From Solea solea (lineage: Eukaryota > Chordata > Actinopteri > Pleuronectiformes > Soleidae): 64,000 bases of DNA. Made by a program: the position numbers and the translations under genes. Positions 23,470-34,868 of this stretch are shown piece by piece. The notes below the pieces were generated by a model. That model did no database searches. It saw nothing but the letters and a program-made list of their open reading frames with translations, and was not told the DNA's origin. The stretch is taken from the NCBI RefSeq assembly GCF_958295425.1, contig NC_081149.1, positions 4,695,701 to 4,759,700 of the forward strand, given 5' to 3'. Numbering within the stretch: position 1 is the first letter of the stretch; each line of letters starts with the position of its first letter.

Positions 23470-23820
23470 GGTTGCTTTGTAAAGCACTCACTCTCCCACG
23501 CCAAAGTCCACAGAGACATTCAGTGATTTTAACATCACAGTACAAAGGAGTTGTTGATCTACTGCTGCCTCTATCAATAACTTCAAATGTCTTATTTTGT
23601 CACTTTGGAGTTTGAAATCCTTTGTTCAGATTTACATCAGTGACATAAAGTGACCACACGAGGCAGCAGAGGACCAGCAGCTCCTGTGTCCCTATGAGCT
23701 AAAATCACTGATTTTCTTTATGGAGTTTGGTGCGAGAGAGTGAGTGCTTTATAAACTATAGTTTCCTCTTAGAAAATGTTGTCGCACAGTAAAATGAAGC
23801 AGTGAACATATTTTCAAGCA
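23470..23820. mobile_element. Foldback element, copy C
   Basis: Same orientation as copy A. Arms are GCACTCACTCTCCCACGCCA and, inverted, TTTGGTGCGAGAGAGTGAGT, so several arm positions have drifted. It is intergenic. Confidence 0.8.
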
Positions 23821-23943
23821 TGGTTCCTGGAGCAGGAAGTGAACACAGGTCAGTCAGTGCAGGCGTGTGATGTGTTTCAGCAGTGATGATGATCCCTCAG
23901 AGATCTGTGGCTCACATTTATCCTCACTTGCACTCACCTAGTT

Positions 23944-23944
<1 letters not shown>

Positions 23945-23975
<31 letters not shown>
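23945..23975. repeat. (CA)n microsatellite
   Basis: A CA dinucleotide run. Confidence 0.9.
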
Positions 23976-23976
<1 letters not shown>

Positions 23977-24231
23977 TAAAAACACAGTGAACAGCTGGGA
24001 CTCCTTCAATCAAGGTCAGAACAGCAATCTCCCAGAATGCCAAGCATCGCCCTGAACACCCGCTGGGCCGACAGCCAATGTTTTTAATCTCATCAGGAGT
24101 GGGACTGAGGAGAGTCTGTTACTGCGTGGACTGTCGGAGCAAACACACTCAGTGTGAGAGTGGACGAGTGGCCGCTGACGGTGAAACATCACCGGGGTTA
24201 AATCATTACATCAGTCGCAGCACTGTGGAGG

Positions 24232-24352
24232 CTGCTGCTCCTGCTGCTGCTGCTGCTGCTCCTGCTGCTGCTATTGCTGCTGGTGGTGGTGGTGGTGCTG
24301 TTGCTGCTGCTGCTGGTGGTGGTGGTGGTGGTGCTGTTGCTGCTGCTGCTGC
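24232..24352. repeat. (CTG)n/(GGT)n compound trinucleotide repeat
   Basis: Alternating CTG and GGT trinucleotide blocks give poly-Ala/Gly/Pro frames on both strands. No splice sites or flanking coding sequence support a protein here. Confidence 0.9.
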
Positions 24353-24423
24353 AGTCAAAATCCAGTCAAAGTCACACCAAGATGTGAACATATGAAGATT
24401 CTTCCAACTCAGTTCTAAACTAA

Positions 24424-24482
24424 GCAACCAACCAAACAAACAAACAACCAACCAACCAACCAACCAACAACGCACCAAACCA
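24424..24482. repeat. (CCAA)n tetranucleotide repeat
   Basis: An AACCAACCAAAC-type run. Confidence 0.85.
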
Positions 24483-24484
24483 AC

Positions 24485-27060
24485 TTAGTAGAAAATAATG
24501 AAATAATTGTCCCTGGATGTGAACATGTTTGCAGCTTTGCAGCCTCGTTTTTCTCCCTCATTTTCTCCAGTTGAGAAATGTTGCCTTTTGTCCATGTTTC
24601 ACCACAGCTGCACGCTCAGAGCATGAATCCACATTTATATTTATACGGCCAGAGGATTCTGGGTAAGCTGTCCGTTTGTCTTTCTTGTTAATGAGGATGT
24701 TCTGGTCAAGAGACAGAGACAGAGAGATGAAAGTAAAACACTCGCTCCAAAGCATTGTTGTCAAGGAAGAAAAAGAAAGAGAGTGTTTTATTTTCCTTCT
24801 GGACACCGTGTTCTGTCTGCCACGTGTGTGTGTGTGTGTGTGTGTGTCTGTGTGTGTGTGTGTGGGCGACTGCTGTCTCCACACAGCAGGTTATTATTTT
24901 GTGTCCATGTCTTTGTTTTGTTCATTCTAAGTTAACATTGTTAACGTTGTTAACGTTGTCATTTTGTACCAACTCTACGTCTCTTTATCGTCACTCCTGT
25001 TACGTTGTTGTAATTTTCTGTCTCCATGGTTATTCTGTGGGGGTTTTTTGTCAGAAAATAAATGCATTAAACACACACTGTTTTATTTAACATATATGCA
25101 TATATGTATATGTCTATGTGATATATGTGTGTGTGTGTATATATATATGTATGCATTTATACATATATATATGCCCAATGACATCAGGCAAATCAAATGT
25201 TTATATGTAAATATTTATATAAAAAGAAAAATAATTGTAGTTAAATGTGTCATTTACAGGTTACAAATATATTTTATGTTTTACTATAAAGGTATTTTAT
25301 TTAAAGAATAAATAAAAACTGCATCTAATCCTAAATCAGCCTCTTACTGACACCTAGTGGACAAACCCTTACCTCCATCACAGATGTTTCTTTTTATTTT
25401 TTACTGTTAAGGAATAATAAAAACTTGTATTGTTTTCTTTTATTTTGTGTCTTTTTTAATAAAAGCATCATATGCTCACCTCCTACTCGCATGCTTTCAT
25501 TCTTCAGCTGTTACAGTGACCCTCAGCCGTTACCATGGCAACCAGTCAACACCGTTCATTTACCTCCAGGCTGCGAAGGACACAAAATTCACTTTAAAAA
25601 TCAGAGAAAGAAAGAGAAGAACAGTGTGAGAAGTGAGTGAAATATAACTTTGTCTCTTCTAGTTAGAATTCATTTAATTCACTTCATAAACTGTATTTAT
25701 AGCTATATTTCTTTTATATATTCTTAACTATTTGCAGTGTTTTTAATGATAAACTGAACAAAATAATCACTTTAATCACTCTAATATATCTGTTACCGAG
25801 GATCAAATATCAAACAAAGTGTAAATATTATTTTATCTGAACCAATAAATGTTGAGTTTATTATTCTCATGTATTTAATGTGTTCACATTTGGTTTCGAT
25901 CAAATCCAAACACTGGAAAACAAAAAGCCTATAATGTGTGTGTGGTGACAGCGCCATCTGCTGGACACACAATAACAACGAGCATGTGCATTTATGCAAA
26001 CTCACACCCATAAAGGTTTAAGACATACATGAACGGACATGAAGATAAAACAATGAATGAATGAATGTAATAATGAAGTAATATAATGACATCATTTTAA
26101 ACAATTTCCATTGACCCTTTAAATAATAAAAAAAAGTCTTTAATATCAGTCTGTTTTTTAAAATCCTATCAGTCACTGAAACAGAAAAAAATTCCAATTC
26201 TTTAGTTGTTTTTTAAATCCAGCAGATGGCGCTGTCACCACACACATTATCGGCTGATGTCAGGATACAGTGTCCCTTTAAAGGTAGTTAGGAAGGTAGG
26301 TAGGTAGAAGGTAGGGTAGGTAGGGTAAGTAGACAGACAGATAGACAGACGGACAGACAGATGGATGATGGGTGGAGCCTCGACCATCAGATCTGCTCCT
26401 GTGCTTCTTCATTTCAAAATGACTGTGAAACATGATCTGCTTGTTGTGGGAGCATTCATTTTAATTTTACATGAGACTTGAATCAAAAACAGGAGATTTA
26501 TTTATCATCGTGTTTTCTTTCAGAAACAAAGGAAATTTATTTCTCACTTGAGTTCAAAGTGTTTTATTTAAGAAGTTTGAATTTGATCTTCAAAGACACA
26601 AACTGCATCAACCGTCTTCATTTCTATTCTTCACACGTGTGTGAGTGCAGTACAGACACACATGTTAATACCTTAAAACCTTTGTGTTTAGAAGTAGACC
26701 ATCAAATTAAAATGGCCACACTTTTCAGATAAATAAAAACATTAGGGTCTCTTTATGTTATTGTGTTGTTGTTGTAATTTCACTTTGTCATTTTTCAACT
26801 CCTTATGAGGATTTTGTCTTTTGGGCGAAGTGTGTTGTGTCCCTTTTTGTGTCTTTGTGTAGTTTTGTGGTAATGATTTCATCTTGTTTCCTGTCTTTAT
26901 TGTTTCAGACGAGCAGGAAGGATGAACCTTCGTGAAACATCTCGTCTATTGTTTCTTGATGTCACTCTGTTGCTGTGATGTGGTTTAACTGCTGTTTAAC
27001 AGGATTCATCACTCAACTCTCCAGCACACATGTAACTTAACTATTGCAGTAATAAAAACA
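24485..27060. other. Gene-free intergenic stretch
   Basis: No supported exon. Contents: (GT)n at about 24826-24865, a TA/TG cluster at about 25095-25170, and GGTAGGTA/GACAGACA short repeats at about 26282-26362. The short block CAGCGCCATCTGCTGGA (about 25949) is seen inverted at about 26222-26238. Short frames carry no family signal. Confidence 0.5.
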
Positions 27061-27074
27061 GAAAATAAAAAAGT

Positions 27075-28352
27075 TACTAGTTAACAGTTTATCTTTCGCT
27101 AACAGCTCTTAGGTTAAAGCATGAGCTACTAGTTAACAGTTTATCTTTAGCTAACAGCTCTGAGGCTAAAGCATAAGTTACTAGTTAACAGTTTATCTTT
27201 AGCTAACAGTTGTTAGGCCAAAGAATGAGTTACTAGTTAACAGTTTATCTTTCGCTAACAGCTCTTAGGCTAAAGCATAAGTTACTAGTTAACAGTTTAT
27301 CTTTAGCTAACAGTTGTTAGGCCAAAGAATGAGTTACTAGTTAACAGTTTATCTTTCGCTAACAGCTCTTAGGCTAAAGCATAAGTTACTAGTTAACAGT
27401 TTGTCTTTAGCTAACAGCTCTTAGGTTAAAGCATGAGCTACTAGTTAACAGTTTATCTTTAGCTAACAGCTCTTAGGTTAAAGCATGAGCTACTAGTTAA
27501 CAGTTTATCTTTAGCTAACAGCTCTGAGGCTAAAGCATAAGTTACTACTTAACAGTTTATCTTTAACTAACAGTTGTTAGGCCAAAGAATGAGTTACTAG
27601 TTAACAGTTTATCTTTCGCTAACAGCTCTTAGGCTAAAGCGTAAGTTCCTAGTTAACAGTTTGTCTTTAGCTAACAGCTCTTAGGTTAAAGCATGAGCTA
27701 CTAGTTAACAGTTTATCTTTCGCTAACAGCTCTGAGGCTAAAGCATAAGTTACTAGTTAACAGTTTGTCTTTAGCTAACAGTTGTTAGGCCAAAGAATGA
27801 GTTACTAGTTAATAGTTTATCTTTCGCTAACAGCTCTGAGGCTAAAGCATAAGTTACTAGTTAACAGTTTATCTTTCGCTAACAGCTCTTAGGCTAAAGC
27901 ATAAGTTACTAGTTAACAGTTTGTCTTTAGCTAACAGCTCTTAGGTTAAAGCATGAGCTACTAGTTAACAGTTTATCTTTAGCTAACAGCTCTTAGGTTA
28001 AAGCATGAGCTACTAGTTAACAGTTTATCTTTAGCTAACAGTTGTTAGGCCAAAGCATGAGTTACTAGTTAACAGTTTATCTTTCGCTAACAGCTCTTAG
28101 GCTAAAGCATAAGTTACTAGTTAACAGTTTGTCTTTAGCTAACAGCTCTTAGGTTAAAGCATGAGCTACTAGTTAACAGTTTATCTTTCGCTAACAGCTC
28201 TTAGGTTAAAGCATGAGCTACTACTTAACAGTTTATCTTTAGCTAACAGCTCTGAGGCTAAAGCATAAGTTACTAGTTAACAGTTTGTCTTTAGCTAACA
28301 GTTGTTAGGCCAAAGCATGAGTTACTAGTTAACAGTTTGTCTTTAGCTAACA
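27075..28352. repeat. 52-bp satellite array upstream of the EF-hand-like gene
   Basis: About 24.5 copies with a strict 52-bp period. The core is TACTAGTTAACAGTTTATCT, then TTAGCTAACAG, then a variable end. At least four unit types are distinguished at the end: CTCTTAGGTTAAAGCATGAG, CTCTTAGGCTAAAGCATAAG, CTGAGGCTAAAGCATAAG and TTGTTAGGCCAAAGAATGAG. They follow each other in a semi-regular order. A diverged single unit recurs at about 28431-28475. The array stops about 250 bp before the first candidate exon of the next gene. Confidence 0.95.
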
Positions 28353-28664
28353 GCCTCCTCCCCCCCTCCTCCCTGTTTTTACCTCCTTATAAGTTTGTCC
28401 AGATGTTGATTTTTAATAACTTAACTTTTTGCATAAGTTACTAGTTAACAGTATATAGTTAGCCAACAGCTCAAACAATCATCAGCCAACGCTAACAGCA
28501 AATGACTGGAATTATGAGGACATTTGTCCTGTGTGAAGACATTTTGAGGTTCATTTCGAAAAAAACTCATTCTAGTTTGTTTGTTGTTTGTTATTTAAAT
28601 GTTGAACAAACTCAGTTTAACAAAAACTTTAACCTCAACAGGAAACGTCTTTGTAAACGTCAAC

Positions 28665-28789
28665 ATGCCGACGAACAAGAAACCGAACAAGAAATCAAAC
28701 AAGAAACCGAAAAAGCAACAGCCCCGAAAACCTACAAGAGAAAAACAAGACAAGAAAAATAATGTACGAGTTTTCTTAGGAAATACTTA

Positions 28790-28838
<49 letters not shown>

Positions 28839-31800
28839 TATATAAATATAATTTTTAATATATTTATATATATTTAATATCTATGTTTTTTTTTTCAGGT
28901 TTCTGTGAACAAAACCTTTGGGCCGGAGTTTAAGTGTCTTCTGGTTCAGATGATTCATTGGTTTTTTGATCATCAACAGGAAGTTGAACAGAATTTAAGT
29001 CTTAAAGACGGAGAACGATGTGGATCCATCAACATGGAGGACTTTGAGCTTGGTAAATCCACCGTCTCTCTCTCTCTCTCTACAGCAGTGTGTAGTTTGG
29101 TCAGTAGGGGGCCGGTTGAGTGAATTTTCAGGCATTAAGGGGTTAAGTGGCGGGGACGCATGAAATTGATTGAGGGAACCACAAGTTTCCCCAACTCTGT
29201 GATATGAAATTGTCCTTCTGGGGCAATTAGTATTGGCTTAAAACGTGTCCTCTGAATATCAGATTAAGAGTCAAAGTGTGGTATTTCTGGAGTGGAGACA
29301 CCTGTGAGTCAGACGTTTGAGAACGACAGCAGCGGCTCATTTCCTTTCATCCCCTCACAGATAAGAGCAGCAAACTCTGGGACAATGTGCTTTTTGTCCA
29401 TCAAACTTCAGACACACACACACAGTAAACTACATTCTTCAGCTGAAAGGATGTGTGAGAAGCCGCGAGACAAACTGTGTGTGGTACAAAACTCCTTCTG
29501 TTGCAAGAACAGACAAAAAAAATGCAATAAACCTTTCTTTTTTTTTGTCTGGCACAGATTTCAGTGCGTCACAAAATGACTGACAGCTGAATTCCAATTA
29601 GCTTCTTCAGTTTCACCGCTCTGCTCATGAGGATTGTCAGTTGGTAGGTAGGTAAGTTAAGGTAGGTACGAGGGTAGATTGGTCGGTTGGTAGGTAGGTA
29701 AGTAGGAGGTCAGTTGGTAGGCAGGAGGAAGGTCATTGGTAGGTAGGTGTAGGTCGGTCGGTTGGTGGCTCAATCAGCCGGTCGGTACATAGATACAGTA
29801 GGTGGAGTAGGTAGGAGAAGTCAGGCAGGTAGGTAGGTCAGAGGTAGGTAGGTTGGTTGGGACATGGATGGATGGATGGATGGATAGATGTTGCAGTGGT
29901 TACCAACTCCTAATGATATTATGAGGTGTTACAGATATATCTGGGGAACAATGGGCTAGAACATAGTTGATAGTTGAGTTTTGTCTAAATGTTGTTATTT
30001 TAGACCCTGGTCTCTGCAAAAGTGCAGAGATCCAGAAGAGGAAAGTTCCAGTGGTAGAAAGACAGCCAAAGTCTGCAGGATATAAATGAACTGTCGTGGT
30101 TAGATGTTCTGGAACTTCTGCTGGAGAACTTAATGACTCAACTCTTTGGTAAACCATGTTCCAGAAACGTTCGTTTGTCAGATTTAGATTAAATGTGTTT
30201 TCCGACATGACATTTTAGATGCTGCGTCGACCCTTTTCTGTTTAAAAATGTAAAAAGAAAACACTAACACAGTTACTGAATTTTCACCTCCCAATGGTTT
30301 TTATATCGAAAATCTTTGTCTCTTGTTTTTTCATCTTTGTTGTTTTTTGTTAGAAAACAAGCAAATCAAATTCCTGTTTACACCAGCACACAAAATCATG
30401 TGATTTACGTTTTCGGGGTGTGATAGTATGCACGTCAGCAGGAGGTGGGTAGGCAGATTGATCAGTAGGAGGTAGGCAGGTAGTTTTTTTCAACACTTGT
30501 AGAGAAAATCAACTTCCTGTGCCCGGTTTACATACGTACGAACACTTGTTCTGTTCAAAACACACAGAGTTTAATGTAAAACTGTGGCGGTATAGATTGT
30601 CGCTAAAATGCCACACGTCTCTTTTTGCAGTTGTGTTGAACTTGGACGCCCCCTGTGGGCAGGATCAGCTCCACGTCCTGACCGAGCAGCTGAAAACCAG
30701 CGATGGTGCGATCGCTTACCGAGACGTCAACAAACAACTCCAGAGGTTAAGGTAAAACCCAGCGTTTAAACGTAAAAAGAATACGATCATTTTTGGCTTT
30801 TTTTGTTTCTCGATCATTAACCGACATATATATATTCGTCATCGTCGTTGTCAAGACTCGGCGACGACACTGTGACCTCCGAGGACGTCAGCGCTGACGG
30901 GCGGATGTTAAATCCTCACAAAGAAAGGTAGGTAGAAAGGTTTACTGTGTGTATGAATTAGCGAATGGAAGGTTGTGGGTTCAATTCCTGACTCTGCGAG
31001 TCTATGAGCAAAGACACTTAACCCGCGTGTGAATGGGTGAAAACTGTAGTGTAAAGCAGCTCATCAAGACGAGAAAAGATGTAAATGTAAATACAGACCA
31101 TAATACCAACTCTCCTTCTTCTGATTTTATTTGGTAACAACGCTGCTTAAAAAAGCCTAAAGCCAAAAGTGGACGAATAGTCCTGATTAAAGTCACGAAA
31201 ATAAAACTCCTGACCGACTATTTTTGAATCGGCTCCTGTACAAATTGTTGTCATTCTTCTTTTTCAGAGCAGCTGTTTTTGAGCATTTATGTCGCGACCC
31301 CTAAAAGTGGCGTCGACTTACACAAGTACAACAATAAAACGCTGCAATAACCCAAATGTTTCTTCAACCTGTGGTGAAAACAATCACAGTCTGACCCAAA
31401 AAAAACCCAAAAAATGTCACTGTCGCTTCTATTTAGAGCAAATGCAAGAAGAAAAAAACAAAAACAGCAGCAGCTCGTTTCAACATCACGTCAAATAAAA
31501 TAAAAAGAGAGTCAGACAGGCATTTAAAAAAGTCTGAGCCACAAAGTGCAACGAGTGTGAGTTTGACCACAGTTATTTCTGTGTCACTGATGAGCAGTAA
31601 ATCACTCGGCACCAAAATGGCTGCTGCTGCCGCTGCAGGTCAACAGCTTCACAAACACAGGTGACCTCCTCACACTTGTGTGTTTAAACTGTGCTGTTGT
31701 TGTTTTTATGTGTGTGTTCTTGTATTTGAGGACCTTTTCCTGTCATAAACTCTGACCTTGTCAGGACCAGTGGTCCTCATGGAGACCAAAACCTGGTCCT

Positions 31801-33659
31801 AATGAGGCAGAACCTCATGTGGTTATGCTCAAGTTTGGGGATAAGGTTTGTTAAGTCTGTCCAAATGAATGGACGTCAATGCAGTGTCCTTAAAAGGACA
31901 GCTGCACAAACCTGTGTGTGTGTGTGTGTGTGTGGGCGTCTCGCTGTTGTTTTAATGAGCGAAAATACTCCAAAAAAATGCACTTGAAACACAATTAAAT
32001 AGCAGAATAAGGAGCTGTGGTTGTGTGAGGTGTTGTCAAACTGTCAATGTCATTTTGTTCTTCGTCTTCATGGTGTTTTGTGTCTTCCTCGTCGTCACTT
32101 TTGATTATTTTGTGTCTTTCTCGTTTCTTTGTTACGCGTAACGATTGCTCAGCGTTTCTTTGCCCCGGTGGTTGTTTTGAACATAATATTTCAATGTTTT
32201 CTAATTTGATACAAACATTTAGACAAAGTCAGGACTTAAACATTGAAGAATCTCAGAGTAAACATGGCGGCTTAAAACTGATTTTAGCCACTTAATAAAT
32301 AATAACTCCGTCAATAAAATCTGTATTATGTCTATGATATGTTAAGAATATGTCCACGGTTTTATCTTTGTAAGTTTGTAAACCACTCACTCTCCCACAC
32401 CAAAGTCCATAGAGAAAACCAGTGATTTAAGCTCACAGGGACACAGGAGCTGCTGGTCTACTGCTGCCTCGTGTGGTCACTTGGTGTCACTGAGGTCAAT
32501 CTAAACAAAGGTTTTTTAAATGCCGAAGTCACAAAATAAGACATTTGAACTTAGTGATGGAGGCAGCAGTGGATCAACAACTCCTGTGTGCTGTCATGTT
32601 AAATCGTTGATTTTCTCTATGGGGTTTGGTGTGGGACAGTGAGTGGTTACTCTAAACTGATACATCATCACATTCTAAGTGTCATAAACTCACAGGTTCC
32701 TTCGCCTCAGCGTCAGACTCCTCCCCTTCCACTTCTCTGCAAAACATCCCGCCAACTTTGACGTGGTGTTGTCGAGCAGCTGCAGGGTCATCACTCTGAT
32801 TGGGATCATTCGGGACCGGGTCGGGATCCAGACCTCCAGGCTGGAGGTCTTCCGGTGCCGAGAGTCCACAGAGGAGTCCCGCCTCCTGCCGGAGAACTCC
32901 CTGGAGGGGTGTGGCTTCAGAGGAGGAGCAGAGGAGACGCTGTACTACGACTACACGCCCATGTTCACCGACTGTCCAGTTCTCAACTGTGACCACTACC
33001 TCAGGTCAACACCAGGACCGGACTCTGTCCATGGATGTGGTCTGAATAAGAAATCATCAAGCAGCCACCATGGAGTGACAAAAACAACTCAAGTTTGAAT
33101 GGAAGTCCATGTGAACGATGGCAAATTTCTCTTCTTCCTGCATCTGATGAAATGAAAACATCAGTAACCACGTATTGAAAAACACTAACTATCCGTCGCT
33201 CTAATCTACATTTTATTATCTGCGATATGTTCATTATGTTTTTTAATAAAAACAACGTCACATGAAACAGGTCATCAAAAATCTCCAAAGAAGTAAAGTT
33301 TTAGTGACTTTAGGAACATTTACAGAGTTCTGGAGAACAGTCAGCCTGGGGAAACGGAACTCGAGTTCAAATCCCCCGCCAGGTTCAGGGTTGGGGTAAA
33401 TAATCTCCATTTATTACCCCAAGACATTACAATAAAATGTCTTAAAAACAACAACAATATTAATACAGTATCAGCAGAAATGTGACAGAATTCCCTGAAT
33501 TCCTGACTTCTTTGGACTGAGCGACCCCTAATGGCTGAAATGACTCCTTATTTTTTATTAAAAATGTTTTATAATTCATCATTTAAATAAGCACATTTTT
33601 TTTCCAGCAACAAAAACAAATGTCTGCACTTTTTAATCTGGCTGCTAAAGCTCATGTAA
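28665..33659 (+). CDS. Unnamed protein with EF-hand-like and possible ubiquitin-like segments
   Basis: Five exons join in phase: 28665-28763, 28899-29052, 30631-30751, 30856-30927 and 32696-33004. A candidate sixth (33608-33659, stop TAA 33657-33659) has a strong pyrimidine tract but adds only a short tail. The total is about 268 residues. An in-frame upstream ATG at 28599 is possible. The N-terminus is Lys/Pro-rich low complexity. SINMEDFELVVLNLDAP through SDGAIAYRDV resembles an EF-hand pair with degenerate loops. The last large exon (RFLRLSVRLLPFHF, NFDVVLSSSCRVITLIGIIR, DYTPMFTDCPVLNCDHYL) looks like a beta-grasp domain, by inspection only. I cannot name the orthologue. The gene converges on the rasip1-like gene. 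A 52-bp satellite lies upstream and a foldback element lies 40 bp before exon 5. Confidence 0.65.
28799..28880. repeat. (TA)n microsatellite in intron
   Basis: A TA-rich run fills most of the short first intron (28764-28898) of the EF-hand-like gene. Confidence 0.9.
29640..29890. repeat. GGTAGGTA degenerate tetranucleotide repeat
   Basis: Imperfect GGTA/GGTT units end in (GGAT)n at about 29869-29886. Similar short patches lie at about 26282-26362 and 30440-30485. Confidence 0.85.
30964..31060 (+). mobile_element. SINE-like fragment
   Basis: GGGTTCAATTCCTGACTCTG followed by GACACTTAACCCGCGTGTGA and GTGTAAAGCAGCTCATCAAG resembles a tRNA-derived fish SINE body. It lies in intron 4 of the EF-hand-like gene. 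Confidence 0.55.
32355..32660. mobile_element. Foldback element, copy D
   Basis: Loop orientation as copy B. Arms are AAACCACTCACTCTCCCACA and, inverted, GGTGTGGGACAGTGAGTGGT. Its right end lies about 40 bp before the acceptor of exon 5 of the EF-hand-like gene, inside the usual branch-point window. Confidence 0.85.
33340..33400 (+). mobile_element. tRNA-like SINE fragment
   Basis: GAGTTCAAATCCCCC matches a B box and is followed by GCCAGGTTCAGGGTTGGG. It is a short remnant only. Confidence 0.4.
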
Positions 33660-33775
33660 GCGATTTCTTTTCTTTTTTATTATCTTTAAAAGCAGCAGGA
33701 AGCTTCACACTCAGCAGCTGTAATTTTGTAATTTTAGCACCAAGGTTTTTTTTTTTATATAGCTGTGGCCTCAGG

Positions 33776-33830
33776 AGGAGGAGGAGGAGGAGCAGGAGCA
33801 GGAGGAGGAGGAGGGGGCGGAGCCTTAGAG
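33776..33830. repeat. (GGA)n purine tract
   Basis: A GAGGAGCAGGAG-type purine run. It sits directly after an ATATAG acceptor-like site, giving an Arg- or Gly-rich open frame that is not otherwise supported. Confidence 0.85.
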
Positions 33831-34694
33831 GCTGAACTGAGCTCGGCCAGAGGAAGAAAATACCACAGAGCAGCAGCTATAACGAGCGGCTGGTGGCGAC
33901 CGCGGAAGCGTGCCGTGCAGCCGCCACACCCAGAGACCCAGAGACAGGCTGCACCACAGCAGATACACTGTCAAATAAGTAAATAAAGAAAAACAGCGTT
34001 TAATGAAGTATTAGTACAAATGTACACAAGTGTGGGCCAAAGAAAAGTGAAAATAGTTTCTTTATTTGTTCAGAAATACTGAGAAACATAAATATTTAAA
34101 CATTTGAATACATTTTTTGACCTTTAACACTGTTGAACACGCAAAAACACGTCAGAGCTGCAGCTGAAAAACAAATAAAATCAATAAAACTGCTGTAAAT
34201 ATGTGTTTGTGTGCGAGTGTGAAACAAAACTCAAATTTAATGAAAACATACGGTTTTTTAAATGTTATTGAACAGTTTTTTTTCGTTTCTGTTTTCTCCT
34301 GCTGACTTTTTTTTGCAGAAAATTACAAAAAAATTCCATTTTTCTTTTGAAAATAAAACAAGTAAAATTCATGCGTCGAGTGAGTCTTATTATATTTAAT
34401 GTAAAAAAAAACAGTTAATATGTAGTTTGTTCATGTTAATGCTGAAGATGGAGGCTTGTTTTTATTTATAATACTGTCTCACAGTACATTCATTTAAAAA
34501 GCCCGTAAATTTAAATAAAAATAAAAAGTCAAAAAAATTATAATATCCAGTTGTTCCTGCAGCAGCAGCTCCTCAGACAAACACACACACACATTTTCTC
34601 CTGTTTATCGCAGGTTTTGCTTTTGGACCAGAGGAAGAAGCTGCGACAGCGGAAAAAAACGTTTGGTTCGAGCACAAAGAGTCAGTCCTGCTGC

Positions 34695-34698
<4 letters not shown>

Positions 34699-34754
<56 letters not shown>
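34699..34754. repeat. (CA)n microsatellite, about 28 copies
   Basis: The longest pure CA run in the window, close to the 3' end of the rasip1-like gene. Confidence 0.95.
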
Positions 34755-34756
<2 letters not shown>

Positions 34757-34868
34757 GAGTGTTTTGCTTTGGTCGGGAGAATCCCCTCCTGTGAGAAATA
34801 CTGACTTTGGATGCAGCAGGAAGGACAACCTTGTGTCCTCATGTCCTCGTGTCCTTTTTGTCTTTCCT

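Noticed and set aside
24078..24478. Poly-Ala/poly-Pro frames on both strands
   Set aside because: They are the CTG/GGT trinucleotide repeat read in different frames, with no splice sites or family signal.
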